From contig QANZ01028415.1 in assembly GCA_003254925.1 (NCBI GenBank), forward strand, positions 124,001 to 188,000: a stretch of DNA of 64,000 nt, read 5' to 3'. Under the pieces are notes generated by a model. That model saw nothing but the letters and a program-made list of their open reading frames with translations. It was not told where the DNA came from and made no database searches. Each line of letters starts with the position of its first letter. Position 1 is the first letter of the stretch. The DNA is from Chamaecrista fasciculata (taxonomy: Eukaryota; Streptophyta; Magnoliopsida; Fabales; Fabaceae). Made by a program: the position numbers and the translations under genes. This document shows positions 24,730 to 36,855 of this stretch, piece by piece.

Positions 24730-24909
24730 TTAGGGGCTTTGCGTGTCCTAACGGGCACGCAAATATGTATGTAGAATAAATAAAGGACTAAATTGTTAAC
24801 TTAGTAAAGAAAGAAAGACCAAATAGTAAATTTTCTCTTATTTTTAATTTCATAGACTATAGTTTTAAACATGGACGACCAGAAAGGGGTGGAGCCATAT
24901 AATATAAGA
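24730..24909 (-). mobile_element. Helitron-like non-autonomous element, complete copy
   Basis: On the minus strand it begins TCTTATATTATATGGCTCCA and ends with the hairpin GCGTGCCC-GTTA-GGACACGC followed by AAAGCCC and CTAA. The insertion is between A and T with no target duplication, the hallmark of Helitrons (5' TC, 3' hairpin plus CTRR). Only 180 bp, no coding capacity. Confidence 0.7.
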
Positions 24910-26414
24910 TATATATATATATATCTTAATTGTACATGCGAAAGAAAAAATAAGATGGTTGCTATATTTTGTTTGTTTTCTGGTTTTGAAAGTATTTTTC
25001 AGGCCAAGGAAAAATAAATTAATGCAACCACCTAGGCACCTATTACCACATCACATTGCCCTGTCCACTAACTGAGAATAATGATGCCACGTGATGGGGT
25101 GTGTGTGCTGTGATTATTGACTAATAATGCATTAACGATATTTTGCTTTTCACAAAAAAAAAAAGAAAAAAAGATATTTGATACAAAATTGTATTGTACG
25201 TGACTGACTATAAATTTTCCAATTAATATTATGAGAACAATATAAGCTTCGTTAATTCCTTTTACTCTCACAATCTGATTAAAGCGCATCTAATAAATAG
25301 ATTACTGTTATCTAGTTAATTCATTTACTCAACTTTAAATAATAACAAAATATTAAGCCATTTAAATTATGCTTGAAATATCAAAGACATGCTTAAATAT
25401 TGCTTAGGATGACGATCCGATAAAACGCTTGCATGTTACTTTTGAATTTAATTTCAAGCTAGATTATGGATGAAAATCGAGTCATTCACAAGTTCATTGT
25501 CAATTGTCCTATATTTGTCAATCAACTTTAATTTGCACGTATTTTTGGAAATCAGTTTTTAATTCAATTAAAAGTAGCAAAAGAAAGAAGAATAATATGG
25601 TATGAAAGTAATGAAGAAGGGGGAATTCTGGTATAATTTGGTTTGATTGTGTATAACTTTTTGACTGGTGGACGTGGAATGTGACAATGATCTAACAACA
25701 CAAAAAAACGATTCAATAATGTTTTGCTGTCAGGAGAATTGAGAGCTTCCAATTAATTTCTAGTCTTCTCTCAAGCCAATCAACATGAATGAAAATCAGA
25801 ATCAAACACACCGATCGATGCCTCCACACCGTCTATGTTTTAAACACGTAACTCCACTTGCTTATCCAAAACAAGACCATCATCAAAAGACATACAATAA
25901 AAGACAACGAATAATGCTACTCATCAAAAGCATATCGATATACATATATACTCCATTATAATTGCAACGTACCACCAAACCAAATCTTTTAATAATTACA
26001 TGCATTTATGTAAACGCATTATTCTATTTTTAAAATGTCTTCTAGTTTTACGTGGTAAGTGGTAAAGCAAGTAAAAACTATAAGTAACAGAAGGTCAAAA
26101 CCTCGAATTGGTCCTTTATGTATGGAATAAATTTTAAATTGGTCTTTTATTTTTTATTTATTTCAAATTAATCCTACATGTATGTTTTCATAATTTTTTA
26201 AATTGATTCAACATTTATTTTCGATACGCGATTTAGTCTCATTTTAATCATTAACGATCTTAATTGAATAAAGAAATAACTCTTAAAGAGTTAAATATAG
26301 TTTCATATTATATCGAACTTGAAACGAGAAATATATAATAACTAATTAATTTCGCTTGTTTGACTGTGAAACGAGTTGTTGCATATTTGAACTTGAAATG
26401 AAAGGGAGATAGTC

Positions 26415-26446
<32 letters not shown>

Positions 26447-27062
26447 GATTTTTTGAACCAATATGAAAAATTATGAAAACATATTAGACTAAATTTAAAC
26501 AAATGAAAGATAAGAGACTTTGGAGATAAAAAAAAAATGGAGGAATAATGACTCAAAAGAATTTTAAAAAAATAACTAAAACTAAACTCATAGTTCATAA
26601 ATCAAATCCTATTCAAACGTATCATTTTAGCTTCTACAAACCACAAATACAATAACCGAGAGCTCGGGTCCTACTAATGTTTGTCTACCCCAAAGATCAT
26701 ACATAGACCAGAGTTGCCTGTTGGACTACCACGTGACTCTGCATGATATCTAAACTTTAAGGACACAAAAATCTATTATATTTATTAGAAAGGTTAATTT
26801 ATTTACATAAATGTGTATATTTATAGTACTTTTAAATTTTAAAAAAAATATATGACGAATAATGTATCATAAATATTTAAATAACCGTTTCTATTATATT
26901 TTAATAATGAAAAATGATGACAAGTCATCTAATTTTTTGTATTTGATATCTTGTTAACATATAATTAATAATAGATTGATATATGATGCATAAAAAAAAG
27001 TCGAAATCATATATAATATTATAGTGTAAGTGTATACCGGGATATTCTTTAAAATAAAAGAA
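24910..27062. other. intergenic; TA microsatellite; diverged repeat arm
   Basis: Contains a TA repeat (26414-26442) and, at about 26105-26240, phrases such as GAATTGGTCCTTTATG and TAAATTGGTC that resemble one arm of the inverted-repeat elements. No gene is supported. The minus-strand frame 25564-25752 has no motif. Confidence 0.45.
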
Positions 27063-27439
27063 GGCAAAACACTCTTTCGTGTCCCTAACGTTTGCGGTGA
27101 TTTTCAGTTATACCCCTAACGTTTGCTGCATTTCGTTTTGATCCTTTTTGGGGTTCATCGGGTTCGATTTTCTTCGGATTTAGGGCTATTTTGAGCTTAA
27201 TCTTTGAAATTAATCCAAGGAATCAAGTTTGTGATGTCCGAAAATTAAAACTCATATGAAATCTGATCAAAATCGAGCTCAAAAGGTGCAAAAATGGTGT
27301 TTTTTTTTGTGTATGATTGAAATTGGGGGCATAATTGAAACTAATGTTTCACATTGGAGGCACAATTGACACAAATGAAACATTAGAGGCTTAACTGAAA
27401 ATTACTTCAAACGTTAGGGACACGAAAGAGTGTTTTGCC
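27063..27439. mobile_element. 377-bp MITE with 32-bp perfect TIRs and 9-bp target duplication
   Basis: The ends are perfect inverted repeats: GGCAAAACACTCTTTCGTGT then CCCTAACGTTTG on the left, reverse complement on the right. The 9-bp duplication ATAAAAGAA lies at 27054-27062 and 27440-27448. The duplication length fits Mutator-like elements. The interior is non-coding. Confidence 0.85.
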
Positions 27440-27448
27440 ATAAAAGAA

Positions 27449-28402
27449 ACTGGTATATAAGGAGAGGAAAGGAAACAATATTATTGTTAAAAAGTTACTT
27501 TTTATACTTCACTATTATTTAATCATGGGGAAAAGTTTTTTTTCTTAGATAAGGCTTAAAGTTAAACCAGGAAAAAAGTCAATACAAGAAGCAACCAGGA
27601 GAAAGGTAGAATACAACCCAAACAGCAGAAGAAATAGTTGCTTAAACGAATACGTAACATTTTGTCAGCCTGTCCATAAATTGGATCTTTATATATAATT
27701 ATATATATATATATATCGACGTACTTATACAATACGTATATAATTATATAAATATAAATATAAGATTGATATTATTTGTCCCGAAAATGAAATGGAATGG
27801 GCCGGATGGATGTTTCTTATAAAATCTAAAGCGATGGATGGGTACTGATTTTTTCTATCTGGTTATTCCAACATTATTTTGCTGGACGAATTCTAGCAGT
27901 ATTAATTATATAGCCCAACAAATAAACAAATCAGATGGCACAAGCGAGTTTTTATCTTACATATATTTTAGGGAACTCGATGTTACAAATGATAGCTAAG
28001 GCCTAATAAGGATGGATGATGTTACCATTGGTCACATGGGGGCGTTAATGAATAATATGATATTTAGAGGAGATCTCATCATCAGGCTTTCAATGTTATA
28101 AGTTAAATTGGTAAGATATAATAATGATCGAAGTACGTAGGTTGAAAGCAATATCTGATGAAGAGGAAAATATATAAATCGAGAAGCACATATATAAATT
28201 ATATAGAAGGGGAAGGTGATTGTGATGTTGCATTTGCAAGTTCAACATATATAGCAAGAGGCTACAGCTCCAGAGACAGGTCACGTGCCATATGCCACAT
28301 AATTAAGATCATATATATATATATATATATATGCCTGATTGTATATCAAAACTCCTGCTCGTCCTCATTCATTTGGCTTTCCGCCTTGGCCATATATATA
28401 AA
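27449..28402. other. intergenic, no gene seen
   Basis: AT-rich with TA runs (around 27700 and 28310-28330). Frames at 28096-28406 overlap these runs and have no domain. Confidence 0.5.
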
Positions 28403-28599
28403 CTAGGAGCTTTGCGTGCCCTAACGGGCACGCAAATATATATAAAATAAATGAGAGTTCACAAAAAAAAATGAGGGACTAAATCGTTAACTCAGTAAAA
28501 AACAATGGATTAAATAATAATTTTTCTCTTATTATTGATTTTGTACTATAGTTTTAAAATGTGGACGACCAAAAAGGGGTGGAGCCATATAATATAAGA
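28403..28599 (-). mobile_element. Helitron-like non-autonomous element, complete copy
   Basis: On the minus strand it runs from TCTTATATTATATGGCTCCA to a perfect 8-bp-stem hairpin GCGTGCCC-GTTA-GGGCACGC, then AAAGCTC and CTAG. The flanks are A (left) and T (right), as expected for insertion at an AT dinucleotide. It belongs to the same family as 24730-24909 and 58386-58726. Confidence 0.75.
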
Positions 28600-29251
28600 T
28601 ACTTCATCGATCTTCATGAATTAAATAATTATTATTGCCTCGTTCTAATAAGTGCTTAAACCAATCCTCGATGCACAGGTAATGAAATTATGTTTTTGTC
28701 CAATTCTAATAAGAAGAAAGAAGTACCGTATTTAATTATGAGACTAGCTAATATAAGCAACTGGCTAATTAATAAGGTACTAGGATTAAATTTAAGATTT
28801 TTTTTATATCTTTATTATCAGTTTTTTTTTTCAAAAAAAAAAATATGATGACACCAGAAACTTTTTTTTCCGATTAAAATGGTAAAGATCGAGATGATGC
28901 AAAATGATAATATTTTATACAATCTTTTAGTAAAAATAAATACATTCACGTACAAAGTATTTGGATTAGTAGTCAACTAGTCATTGTGGAGTCTTTTTTG
29001 TTTTGGTGAAATCATTGTGGAGTCTTAACTATTGTGTAAATTTCTCAGCATAACTAAATACATTTACAAAATCTTTCAATCAGTAATCGTTGTGGACTCT
29101 TCTTAATTAATAATTGTGTAAGTTTATCAACTCTTTTTTCCCACCATAACATCTCAATGATCTGTAGCTCACGCGCACACGCGTATATTTCATTATTAGT
29201 ATTTGTTTACCGCTGCATGCGCTTGTGGTATGGATGGTCCATGGTTCTAAC
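28600..29251. other. intergenic, no gene seen
   Basis: AT-rich. The phrase TTGTGGAGTCTT recurs (about 28983 and 29013) as a short local duplication. Confidence 0.45.
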
Positions 29252-29572
29252 TAGGGATGACAATTTGGATCCGCATTTAGGATATCCGTCCGAATCCATC
29301 CGTAAAAAATATCCGGTATCCGTCGGATACCGGATATCGGATAGGGTACGGGTATTGAAAAATAAAAAACCAACTATCCGATATCCGTCCGAAATGAACG
29401 GATAGTTAGGGTATCCGGTATCCGATACCCTATAATATAAATATTTTATACATTTTTTATTATATTTTTAATTAATTTATTTTAATTAACGGATATTGGG
29501 TATCGGATATTGGATATATCCGATTTTTTAATTAGGATATCCTATCCTATATCCATTATTTTCGGATATTTT
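29252..29572. mobile_element. GGATATCCG-word element, left part, running into an assembly gap
   Basis: It starts TAGGGATGACAATTTGGATC, similar to the termini at 17849 and 56264. The interior is saturated with GGATATCCG / TATCCGGTATCCG / CGGATACC words in both orientations. The right part is lost in the N run starting at 29573, so family and target duplication cannot be confirmed. Confidence 0.55.
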
Positions 29573-30431
29573 NNNNNNNNNNNNNNNNNNNNNNNNNNNN
29601 NNNNNNNNNNNNNNNNNNNNNNNNNNNNNNNNNNNNNNNNNNNNNNNNNNNNNNNNNNNNNNNNNNNNNNNNNNNNNNNNNNNNNNNNNNNNNNNNNNNN
29701 NNNNNNNNNNNNNNNNNNNNNNNNNNNNNNNNNNNNNNNNNNNNNNNNNNNNNNNNNNNNNNNNNNNNNNNNNNNNNNNNNNNNNNNNNNNNNNNNNNNN
29801 NNNNNNNNNNNNNNNNNNNNNNNNNNNNNNNNNNNNNNNNNNNNNNNNNNNNNNNNNNNNNNNNNNNNNNNNNNNNNNNNNNNNNNNNNNNNNNNNNNNN
29901 NNNNNNNNNNNNNNNNNNNNNNNNNNNNNNNNNNNNNNNNNNNNNNNNNNNNNNNNNNNNNNNNNNNNNNNNNNNNNNNNNNNNNNNNNNNNNNNNNNNN
30001 NNNNNNNNNNNNNNNNNNNNNNNNNNNNNNNNNNNNNNNNNNNNNNNNNNNNNNNNNNNNNNNNNNNNNNNNNNNNNNNNNNNNNNNNNNNNNNNNNNNN
30101 NNNNNNNNNNNNNNNNNNNNNNNNNNNNNNNNNNNNNNNNNNNNNNNNNNNNNNNNNNNNNNNNNNNNNNNNNNNNNNNNNNNNNNNNNNNNNNNNNNNN
30201 NNNNNNNNNNNNNNNNNNNNNNNNNNNNNNNNNNNNNNNNNNNNNNNNNNNNNNNNNNNNNNNNNNNNNNNNNNNNNNNNNNNNNNNNNNNNNNNNNNNN
30301 NNNNNNNNNNNNNNNNNNNNNNNNNNNNNNNNNNNNNNNNNNNNNNNNNNNNNNNNNNNNNNNNNNNNNNNNNNNNNNNNNNNNNNNNNNNNNNNNNNNN
30401 NNNNNNNNNNNNNNNNNNNNNNNNNNNNNNN
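29573..30431. other. assembly gap (859 N)
   Basis: Flanked by the iterated GGATAT element on the left and a TA microsatellite on the right. Apparent reading frames across it are artefacts of N. Confidence 0.95.
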
Positions 30432-30661
30432 TATATATATATATCTTCTGAAAAAAAAAAGTGAAGAATTTCTGGAAATAAAGTTTGAAGTGCATATTGA
30501 GTTGTTTTTTTTTAAATTGTAAGAATTAATAAAATACAAATAAGGGTATATTAGACATAAAAAATAAAAGAGACAAAGAGTTATTGTTTGTTTAGAAATT
30601 TGAATTGTGTTTATAGTTTCAAAGTAAAATTCAAGTTTTCAAGGTGTAATTAATGATCATT

Positions 30662-30688
30662 AACAAGTGCCCTTAGGGCACTTGTTAG
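30662..30688. repeat. strong hairpin, probable right end of a CTAA-type MITE
   Basis: AACAAGTGCCC and GGGCACTTGTT are perfect complements around a TTA loop, ending TTAG. The structure resembles the right end of the small fold-back element at 52684-52836. The matching left end may lie in the gap at 29573-30431. Confidence 0.5.
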
Positions 30689-30908
30689 CTTTACCCATTT
30701 TTTATTTCTTTTGGTTCGATATTTAAGTGGTATTTAATATTTATTAGAGACATAAAAAAGGTCGAAATTTTTGGAGTCTCCGTTACTGTGAGCACCCCGG
30801 CCGAAAAAGAAGTTTTATAGTTTTGGGCTGCCCACCAAAATGCTTGTTCATGTACAACTGAACAAGTCCATGCTCACCTTATTTTAATGTTCAATATACA
30901 TATTTTTC

Positions 30909-31151
30909 GGGTAAATTGATCATTTGGTTCTTAAAAGATTTATTAACTGACAACTTAGTCCTTAAAATATTAAAATACATATTTAGTTCCTAATAAATTA
31001 AAGTAGTATATTTTTTAATCCTTGAAAGATTAAAACGTTATATTATTTAGAGACTAATAAATTATTAAAGTATAATGTTTTGATCTTTCAGGGACTAAAA
31101 TGTGTATTTCAATCTTTTAAGGGCTAGACTCAGTAAATTGTTAGTTTACTC
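30909..31151. mobile_element. about 243-bp diverged fold-back MITE
   Basis: The left end GGGTAAATTGATCATTTGGT pairs imperfectly with the right end (reverse complement GAGTAAACTAACAATTTACT). Internal phrases such as AGTCCTTAAAA and GGGACTAAAA pair across the centre. The GAGTAAAC end resembles the family at 42194 and 42864. No convincing target duplication remains. Confidence 0.55.
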
Positions 31152-31175
31152 TACTTTTTCTAATATGTTCACTTA

Positions 31176-31371
31176 CTCTTTTTTTTGGGTTAAACTATGA
31201 GTTTCTTCCGCCTATTTGTGTAATGGTGTAAGCGCGAAGACCAATTTCATTCGGGCCTCAGAGATGAAACGGTTGGACCCTCCCAACAATGTCGACTCTA
31301 GAGATCGAACCTGGATTCTCTCCCTAAGGTGTAGCTCGTCAACCACTACACCAAACACTTGTTGGTATCTA
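31176..31371 (-). mobile_element. tRNA-derived SINE with flanking duplication
   Basis: On the minus strand it has a Pol III A-box-like segment (TGTAGTGGTTGACGAGC) and a B-box GGTTCGATCTC about 30-40 bases later, then a unique body. It finishes in poly-A, seen as T(8) near 31179 on the plus strand. An 8-bp duplication TTCACTTA flanks it (31168-31175 and 31372-31379). A second copy is at 41668-41851. Confidence 0.75.
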
Positions 31372-31379
31372 TTCACTTA

Positions 31380-32719
31380 ATTAGCAGCAGTTATTTTATT
31401 GACTTTTGTTGTCCTTTTTTTCACTTTCCATTTCCTTATCTTTGCTTTTAAGAAGTTGATTTCTTAGTTCAAATTTAAATTTAAATTGCCTAGAATTGGA
31501 ACTTGGTTCACAAAAGTCATATTTACCAATAAAGCTAAAGATTATGCTTAGGCAGGGGCCAGAGCAGCAGCTTACAGGTCCCAAAAAAATTAAAACATAA
31601 AAAAATTTGAAGTTAGTGAAAGTTGAAGATGATTCCTTGACAAGATGAAAACTCTTTTTTTTTTAAGTTGGTGAGTGGTGACAGTCAAAGCACATTTGAA
31701 TTCTCTTTCTTCATTTTAGAACAGCTGTGAATTGTGATTGACATTGAATGTTGTATAATAAAATACAAAGGAGTCTATGGTCCCTTTCTTCACTGTACAG
31801 TTCAGCCTCCTTTGAGTGTTTCCGTGTTAAAAATAGCAGGTCCTTCCTCTTAAAACGTGCACAGTGTAAGCAATTCAGCTCCATCATGCAAATTCCAAAG
31901 CAACCAAAAGGACAAAGAAATCTGTGGTCCCTCTTTCCCCCAAAGCAACACATGGGTTCATCTCAATTTCCTTTAACATCAATCAATGGCTGAATGAATG
32001 AGAATTGGGAAGGTACTGTATAGTTCTTGTCACATAACTCTTTAACTCTTGTCTGTAACAGAGTGAGTAAGCTGGCTATAGCAGTATGTACAGCAAGGTT
32101 TCAATTATTCAAGGGACCTACTTGTGTGGTTCCTTTGGTCAAAATGCATTGCATACCCATCCATCACCTTTATACTTGAATTCCCCCACACTTTTCCTTT
32201 CCTTCTTGCTCTTTCTGCTTACCTCAAGAATGACACTAAGCTTTTTACTTTTCTAACTCCTAAACTCTATTGCATCTTCAAAGTCATCCTTATGTTCAAT
32301 AACAATTAGTTAAAAAACGACGGATGATGTAGCTGTCTAATTTGAAACTCAAGTAGCCAATAAGTGCCCAAAAATCACTGAAACATGGTATAATATAAAA
32401 CATTATACCACTTGAGGTGTCTTGTCATGACATGTTTCAGGAACAACTCAACACTTAATCACCATATATTAACTTTACATTGGCCTATTATGTCTCTTAT
32501 CTTTGTTAACAAGTTCAATGTGAAAGTGAGTAAATAACAAGAAGATATATATATTCAAAGAATGAAATAAGACGTTTAATTAAATTTTAGAGAGTGTCTC
32601 ATTCAAAGACTAAAGTATTAATTAAAGGTTTGTCCTTATCATATAGCACATTCCTTGATTAAATGATCGATTTCAATTAAATTGTATAAAAACTTCGAGA
32701 AAACTCTCTTACTTTTTGT
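31380..32719. other. intergenic, no gene seen
   Basis: Short frames at 31711-31993 and 32124-32309 lack motifs. I see no element termini. Confidence 0.45.
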
Positions 32720-33065
32720 CTATGAAGCATGGACACTGACACGGACACGGGACACGACACGGACACGGACACAGCGACACGTCAAACTCTCAAAATTACG
32801 CGACACGACACGGCATATATTTATATATATAAATAATTAAATATTCATAATTTTTAATGAAAAAATAAAAAATTACAATTTTTGTTCATAATATATGTCA
32901 TATCTATTATTATTTTCTCTTGCCTATCATGTTAAAGTTACAAAAAATTGATTTATATTCTAAAATTTATGGATATGTGTCGTGTCGGTGTCATACGAGT
33001 GTCGGACACTGACACGTGTCTGACACGGCGACACGCCTTCAAAATGAAGTGTCCATGCTTCCTAG
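32720..33065. mobile_element. GACACGG-word element with TIRs and 8-bp duplication (hAT-like)
   Basis: The left end CTATGAAGCATGGACAC matches the inverted right end GTGTCCATGCTTCCTAG. An exact 8-bp duplication CTTTTTGT flanks it (32712-32719 and 33066-33073), which suits the hAT superfamily. Both subterminal zones are arrays of GACACGG/GGACACG and CGTGTC words around an AT-rich centre. Non-coding. Confidence 0.75.
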
Positions 33066-33073
33066 CTTTTTGT

Positions 33074-34411
33074 GAAGACCTGCATGGTTTGGCTTTAAAA
33101 CTAATATAGTCCCATCACATGTTTAAGCTTTGTTTTTTTGGGGACTGCTGGCCTTTAACATTATTGTCCACTTCAATTATAATCCAGGGGAGGACCACAG
33201 AATGCTCAGGGATAATGTACTTATAAATAAAAGCAACCAATGTGTAATAATTGGAAGATTTACCCCAATGTTCATTAGCTGTCAGGAATTAATTAGAGCT
33301 GCCAAATCTTAATATAAAACCTTTTTCAAGAGTTGGACATGATATCAACTTGTTTGCTCTTTTCCTTGGGACAATAAACCCATCTGCACACTGAAGAAAT
33401 AACAAACTGTACCATCTCTAATCTACTTATTCAGAGGGTAATTTGGTCATTTCATAGTGATATAGTAAATCCTTAACCTAGTTGTCAGATGCTAAGAAAC
33501 TAATCTCATGTGCCCACATGCTTGGGACACCACCCATGTTATAATCCCTGTAAGCAGGGGGGAGTCAAATTAACAATCCCATCTTTCTTTGACTAAAGCA
33601 GTTTAATATATAAATTTCTTAGTAATCTAAACACTAAACCCCTTCTGTCTTTTGTATGTATTATTTCAGCAAGTGCTGAAGACGCAGTTCTTCCATACCA
33701 ACTTAGCTGCCCGGCGTTGCCTGCTATTGGCATACATTGACTTAACTGCTAGAGTTTACCACATATATCATCAAATGAAGACAAGTGAAACGGTTTTCTT
33801 TGTACAAGAAATTTTTATACCTGTTCATCAACTTTATTCATGATTCTTGAAGCCCTCAATCCCAAGACAATGTGTACCGACTCAGATTCCCTACATTCAT
33901 ACTTAAATGGTGTCTGCTTGTCCTGTGCTTTTATTAACCATACTAATTCAGAAGATTTAAATTTTTGACTTATTCTATCACTTCAAAATCTCCCTCTATA
34001 GAAGTGCTTATGAAAGAAAAGCTCACTAATTTATCTTTACAATTCAGGAAAGAGTGAAGACTGAAGAGGGAAAATTAAGGAATTGACAATGCCCTCCAAA
34101 ATTTTGAAAAAATTTTCTCCTTTCCCTTCTTTTCATTGTGATAGATTGAATAATTTTATTTTAGGAAAAAGGATGCAGAAGCAGAAGAAGGGGATTAGTT
34201 CAGAATTGCATGCAAAGAGTGGGTAAAGAAAAAAGCTTTTGTCTTTTACTTCCCCAGGCGTCCATGTGCTGTACCTATATTCTAAAAAGAACCATAGGTC
34301 ACTTGTTTCGGGTTTACCAGACCATTAGAATTTTATAATCTCACCGTCCAAACAGTTACAAAAGGAGAGATTAAAAATAAGATGAAACATTAAAGCACAT
34401 CTTTTTTCTCC
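33074..34411. other. intergenic and DUF1645 upstream region
   Basis: No coding region is supported. The last few hundred bases before 34412 are the promoter region of the DUF1645 gene. Confidence 0.5.
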
Positions 34412-34420
34412 TTTATAAAA
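34412..34420 (+). promoter_or_regulatory. candidate TATA box for the DUF1645 gene
   Basis: TTTATAAAA sits 123 bp upstream of the start codon after a pyrimidine-rich tract. A start of transcription near 34445 would leave a leader of about 90 bases. Confidence 0.5.
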
Positions 34421-34534
34421 TCTCACCAATCTCATGCATATGAGCTTAAACACACCTGAGATACCTACTACCCCATTCCACAGCCTCATTTTCATCTCTT
34501 TCTATTCTATCAAAAACCCAAAAATAAAAAAAAT

Positions 34535-35254
34535 ATGGTGTCCCTTGAAACTGTTCAGGAAGCTCGCAGATCTATTGATGCTCCTTCCAGTCCTCGAATC
34601 TCTTTCTCAGCAGAATTCTTAGATGAAAATAACTTCATCTCCGTCAGTCCAACACTTGAGGATGAGAAAGAAAAAGAAAAGCAACGTGAAAGATCAAGGA
34701 ATGCAGATTTTGAGTTTCTTTCAAGCAATGTGAGTAACAATACCATGATAACTGCTGATGAGCTTTTCTTTGAAGGGAAGCTGCTTCCATTTTGGCAGAT
34801 GCAGCATTTAGAGAAGCTAGGCAAGATCAGCCTCAAACCCAAAAAAGATGGAGAAGTGGAGGAAGAAGAAGAAGTGAACAACAAGGAGGAAAATAGAGTG
34901 AATTGGTTTGTTGATGATGACCCATCTCCAAGGCCACCAAAGTGCACAGTTTTATGGAAAGAGTTACTGAGGTTGAAGAAGCAACGTGCTTCTTCTTTAT
35001 CTCCATCTTCTTCTTCCTCATCTTCTTCATCTTCTTCAAGCTCCTTTGCTGATATAGCAGCCAAAGCAGAAGCAAAAGAAGGATCAAGAAATAATGGAGA
35101 GAAGCATGTGAAGAGAATAAAGAAAGGGTTGGAAAGAACAAAAACAGCTAATATCAGAATTAGACCTATGATTAACGTCCCAATTTGCACACAGGTAAAA
35201 AGTAGTGCCTTGCCTCCTCTGTTTCCTCTTAAGAAGGGAAGACTCGAGAGGTGA
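34535..35254 (+). CDS. DUF1645 family protein
   Basis: Intronless, 239 residues. It has the plant DUF1645 arrangement: an N-terminal SPRISFSAEF segment (19-28), the ADFEF core (57-61), then MITADELFFEGKLLPFW (71-87). After that come a Glu-rich acidic stretch (106-120) and PPKCTVLWKELLRLKKQR (134-151). A run of 14 serines follows (157-170), then a Lys/Arg-rich tail (HVKRIKKGLERTK, 191-203). The molecular function of the family is not established. The basic segments and absence of a signal peptide suggest a cytosolic or nuclear protein. The ADELF-x2-G-x-LLP core is also present in the BKI1 protein of this window. Start chosen as the first ATG after the TATA-like box. Confidence 0.85.
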   Translation: MVSLETVQEARRSIDAPSSPRISFSAEFLDENNFISVSPTLEDEKEKEKQRERSRNADFEFLSSNVSNNTMITADELFFEGKLLPFWQMQHLEKLGKISLKPKKDGEVEEEEEVNNKEENRVNWFVDDDPSPRPPKCTVLWKELLRLKKQRASSLSPSSSSSSSSSSSSSFADIAAKAEAKEGSRNNGEKHVKRIKKGLERTKTANIRIRPMINVPICTQVKSSALPPLFPLKKGRLER

Positions 35255-36855
35255 AGATCACAATTCACAAACACTGTGCAACTCATGTTTAATTTGATCT
35301 TCAAAGTTCTCAAAATAAGATTATTTCGCTTATTTTTGTCACACATTATGCTTTCCTGATATAGATTTAGGGTTAATTGAGGTGGATCTATCTGAGAAAT
35401 TACAATGTAAATTCTGACTTCTATAATCTTTGGATTCAGGCATAAAGAAGAAAAAAATTGATTAACTGTTGGATTATGCATTCCCTTTTGTATCAATAGA
35501 AGCTTTTTTTGTTTGTTTGTCTTTTTTTCTTTTCACTCTAGTTTCTGATCAGTAGCATATTGAAAAGGAGGAATTCATGTCACATGCTATAGGCAGAGAT
35601 GCTTAATCTGTGAGTCCCACAAGGGAATCTCTCAACCACAGAGATCTGATCAACGGGCACAATACTAATGAGTTATAAACCTTTGAGAGAGAGAGAGAGA
35701 AAGAAAGCAATGAGTGCCCCAACTTAGTTAAGAATTTTGTCTAGAATTTGAGGACTTAAGGAGGAGTTTGATATACAAAGAATTTTAGTTTTTCAGGAAT
35801 TGTGATTCTTAGTTGTAAAATGTTTAGGCCTAACAAATATAAATATTTTTAAATTCATGCTGTGTATCTGCCCTAAACATCATTACATGCTGATATTTTT
35901 ATATATAGATTTCCAAGAATATGGAAAACTAGAATATCTATGTACCAATATCCACTAAGAGTGACTCAAAAAATATCAACTAAGAGTATAGTAAATTCTT
36001 GATTGCTTATTCGTTTAACTAGCCAAAAAGAAAAAAAAAATGATGAGGGTGAAATTAGANAATAACTTTAATTAAAAATTAAAATGTATGACTCTAAATG
36101 AAATTTTACTTTGACAAAAATGTTACTTTGAAACTTTTGATGTCCATAACCACACTCAAGAAATTGACATTTATTATTATTTATTCAGGTCTGGATATAG
36201 AAGAAAACAATATTTGAATAAAAAAACCGAAGCCTGCAATTATGCCAATAGAATAGTCAAAGCTACAAGAAAACTTTAAACTTCCAACGGTAGTGGGACT
36301 GGGCAAGAGAGTTCAAGAAACCAATATCATAAATATTTAAAAACAATAGAGGCTACAAATTGGGATAACATGGATTTTATTGTCTTTTTTGTTTGTTTTT
36401 GGAATTGCATTTGTACAGTTATGCCTTATATGAGACAAGGCTACAGTATAGTAACCACACTTAAACAATAATACAAGGCAAGTGACCTAAGAGCATCCTA
36501 TAAACATCTCCCTAAAAAAAAAAAGTAATGAATATTTGTCTATATAGTATATACATTGGATATTCAAGATACAAATAATGTCATGTCAAAGTACAGTTCA
36601 ATCATCAAGGAGTTGAGAATATAACTTTTCTAAAGGTGCACAACCAATTTTAGTGCAAAATAAGAAACCAGTGTCTCCTCCAGCATGTAGAGGCTTATAT
36701 GACTTCCAATTCTGTTGAAGAGTTGACAAAGAAGAAGTAGGAGCAGAATTTATAATGACATAAGAGCCTCTTTGTGGGAGAAAGGATGTATTTACAAGTG
36801 AGTATTAGAGTCAAAATTTCTTGGTAACACAGAAAGCATGGGCCAAGCAAACTGC
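35255..36855. other. convergent 3' regions, no further gene
   Basis: Space between the convergent DUF1645 and malectin-like/LRR genes. It probably holds both 3' untranslated regions. A single N is at 36060. The minus-strand frame around 36600-36790 is open but not connected by good splice sites, and the LRR gene has a clear stop at 36856. Confidence 0.5.

Noticed and set aside
29510..30539. Three long reading frames of over 300 codons across 29.5-30.5 kb
   Set aside because: Almost all codons are N; the frames exist only because the gap has no readable stop.
34555..35496. A 313-codon minus-strand frame opposite the DUF1645 gene
   Set aside because: It arises from the low stop density opposite Ser and Glu runs; the plus-strand frame has the conserved family segments.
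36600..36800. An additional 3' exon of the malectin/LRR gene (open minus-strand frame ending near 36600)
   Set aside because: The exon at 36856-36922 gives a clean Ser-Pro tail and stop with good splice sites; the further frame has no supporting junction.
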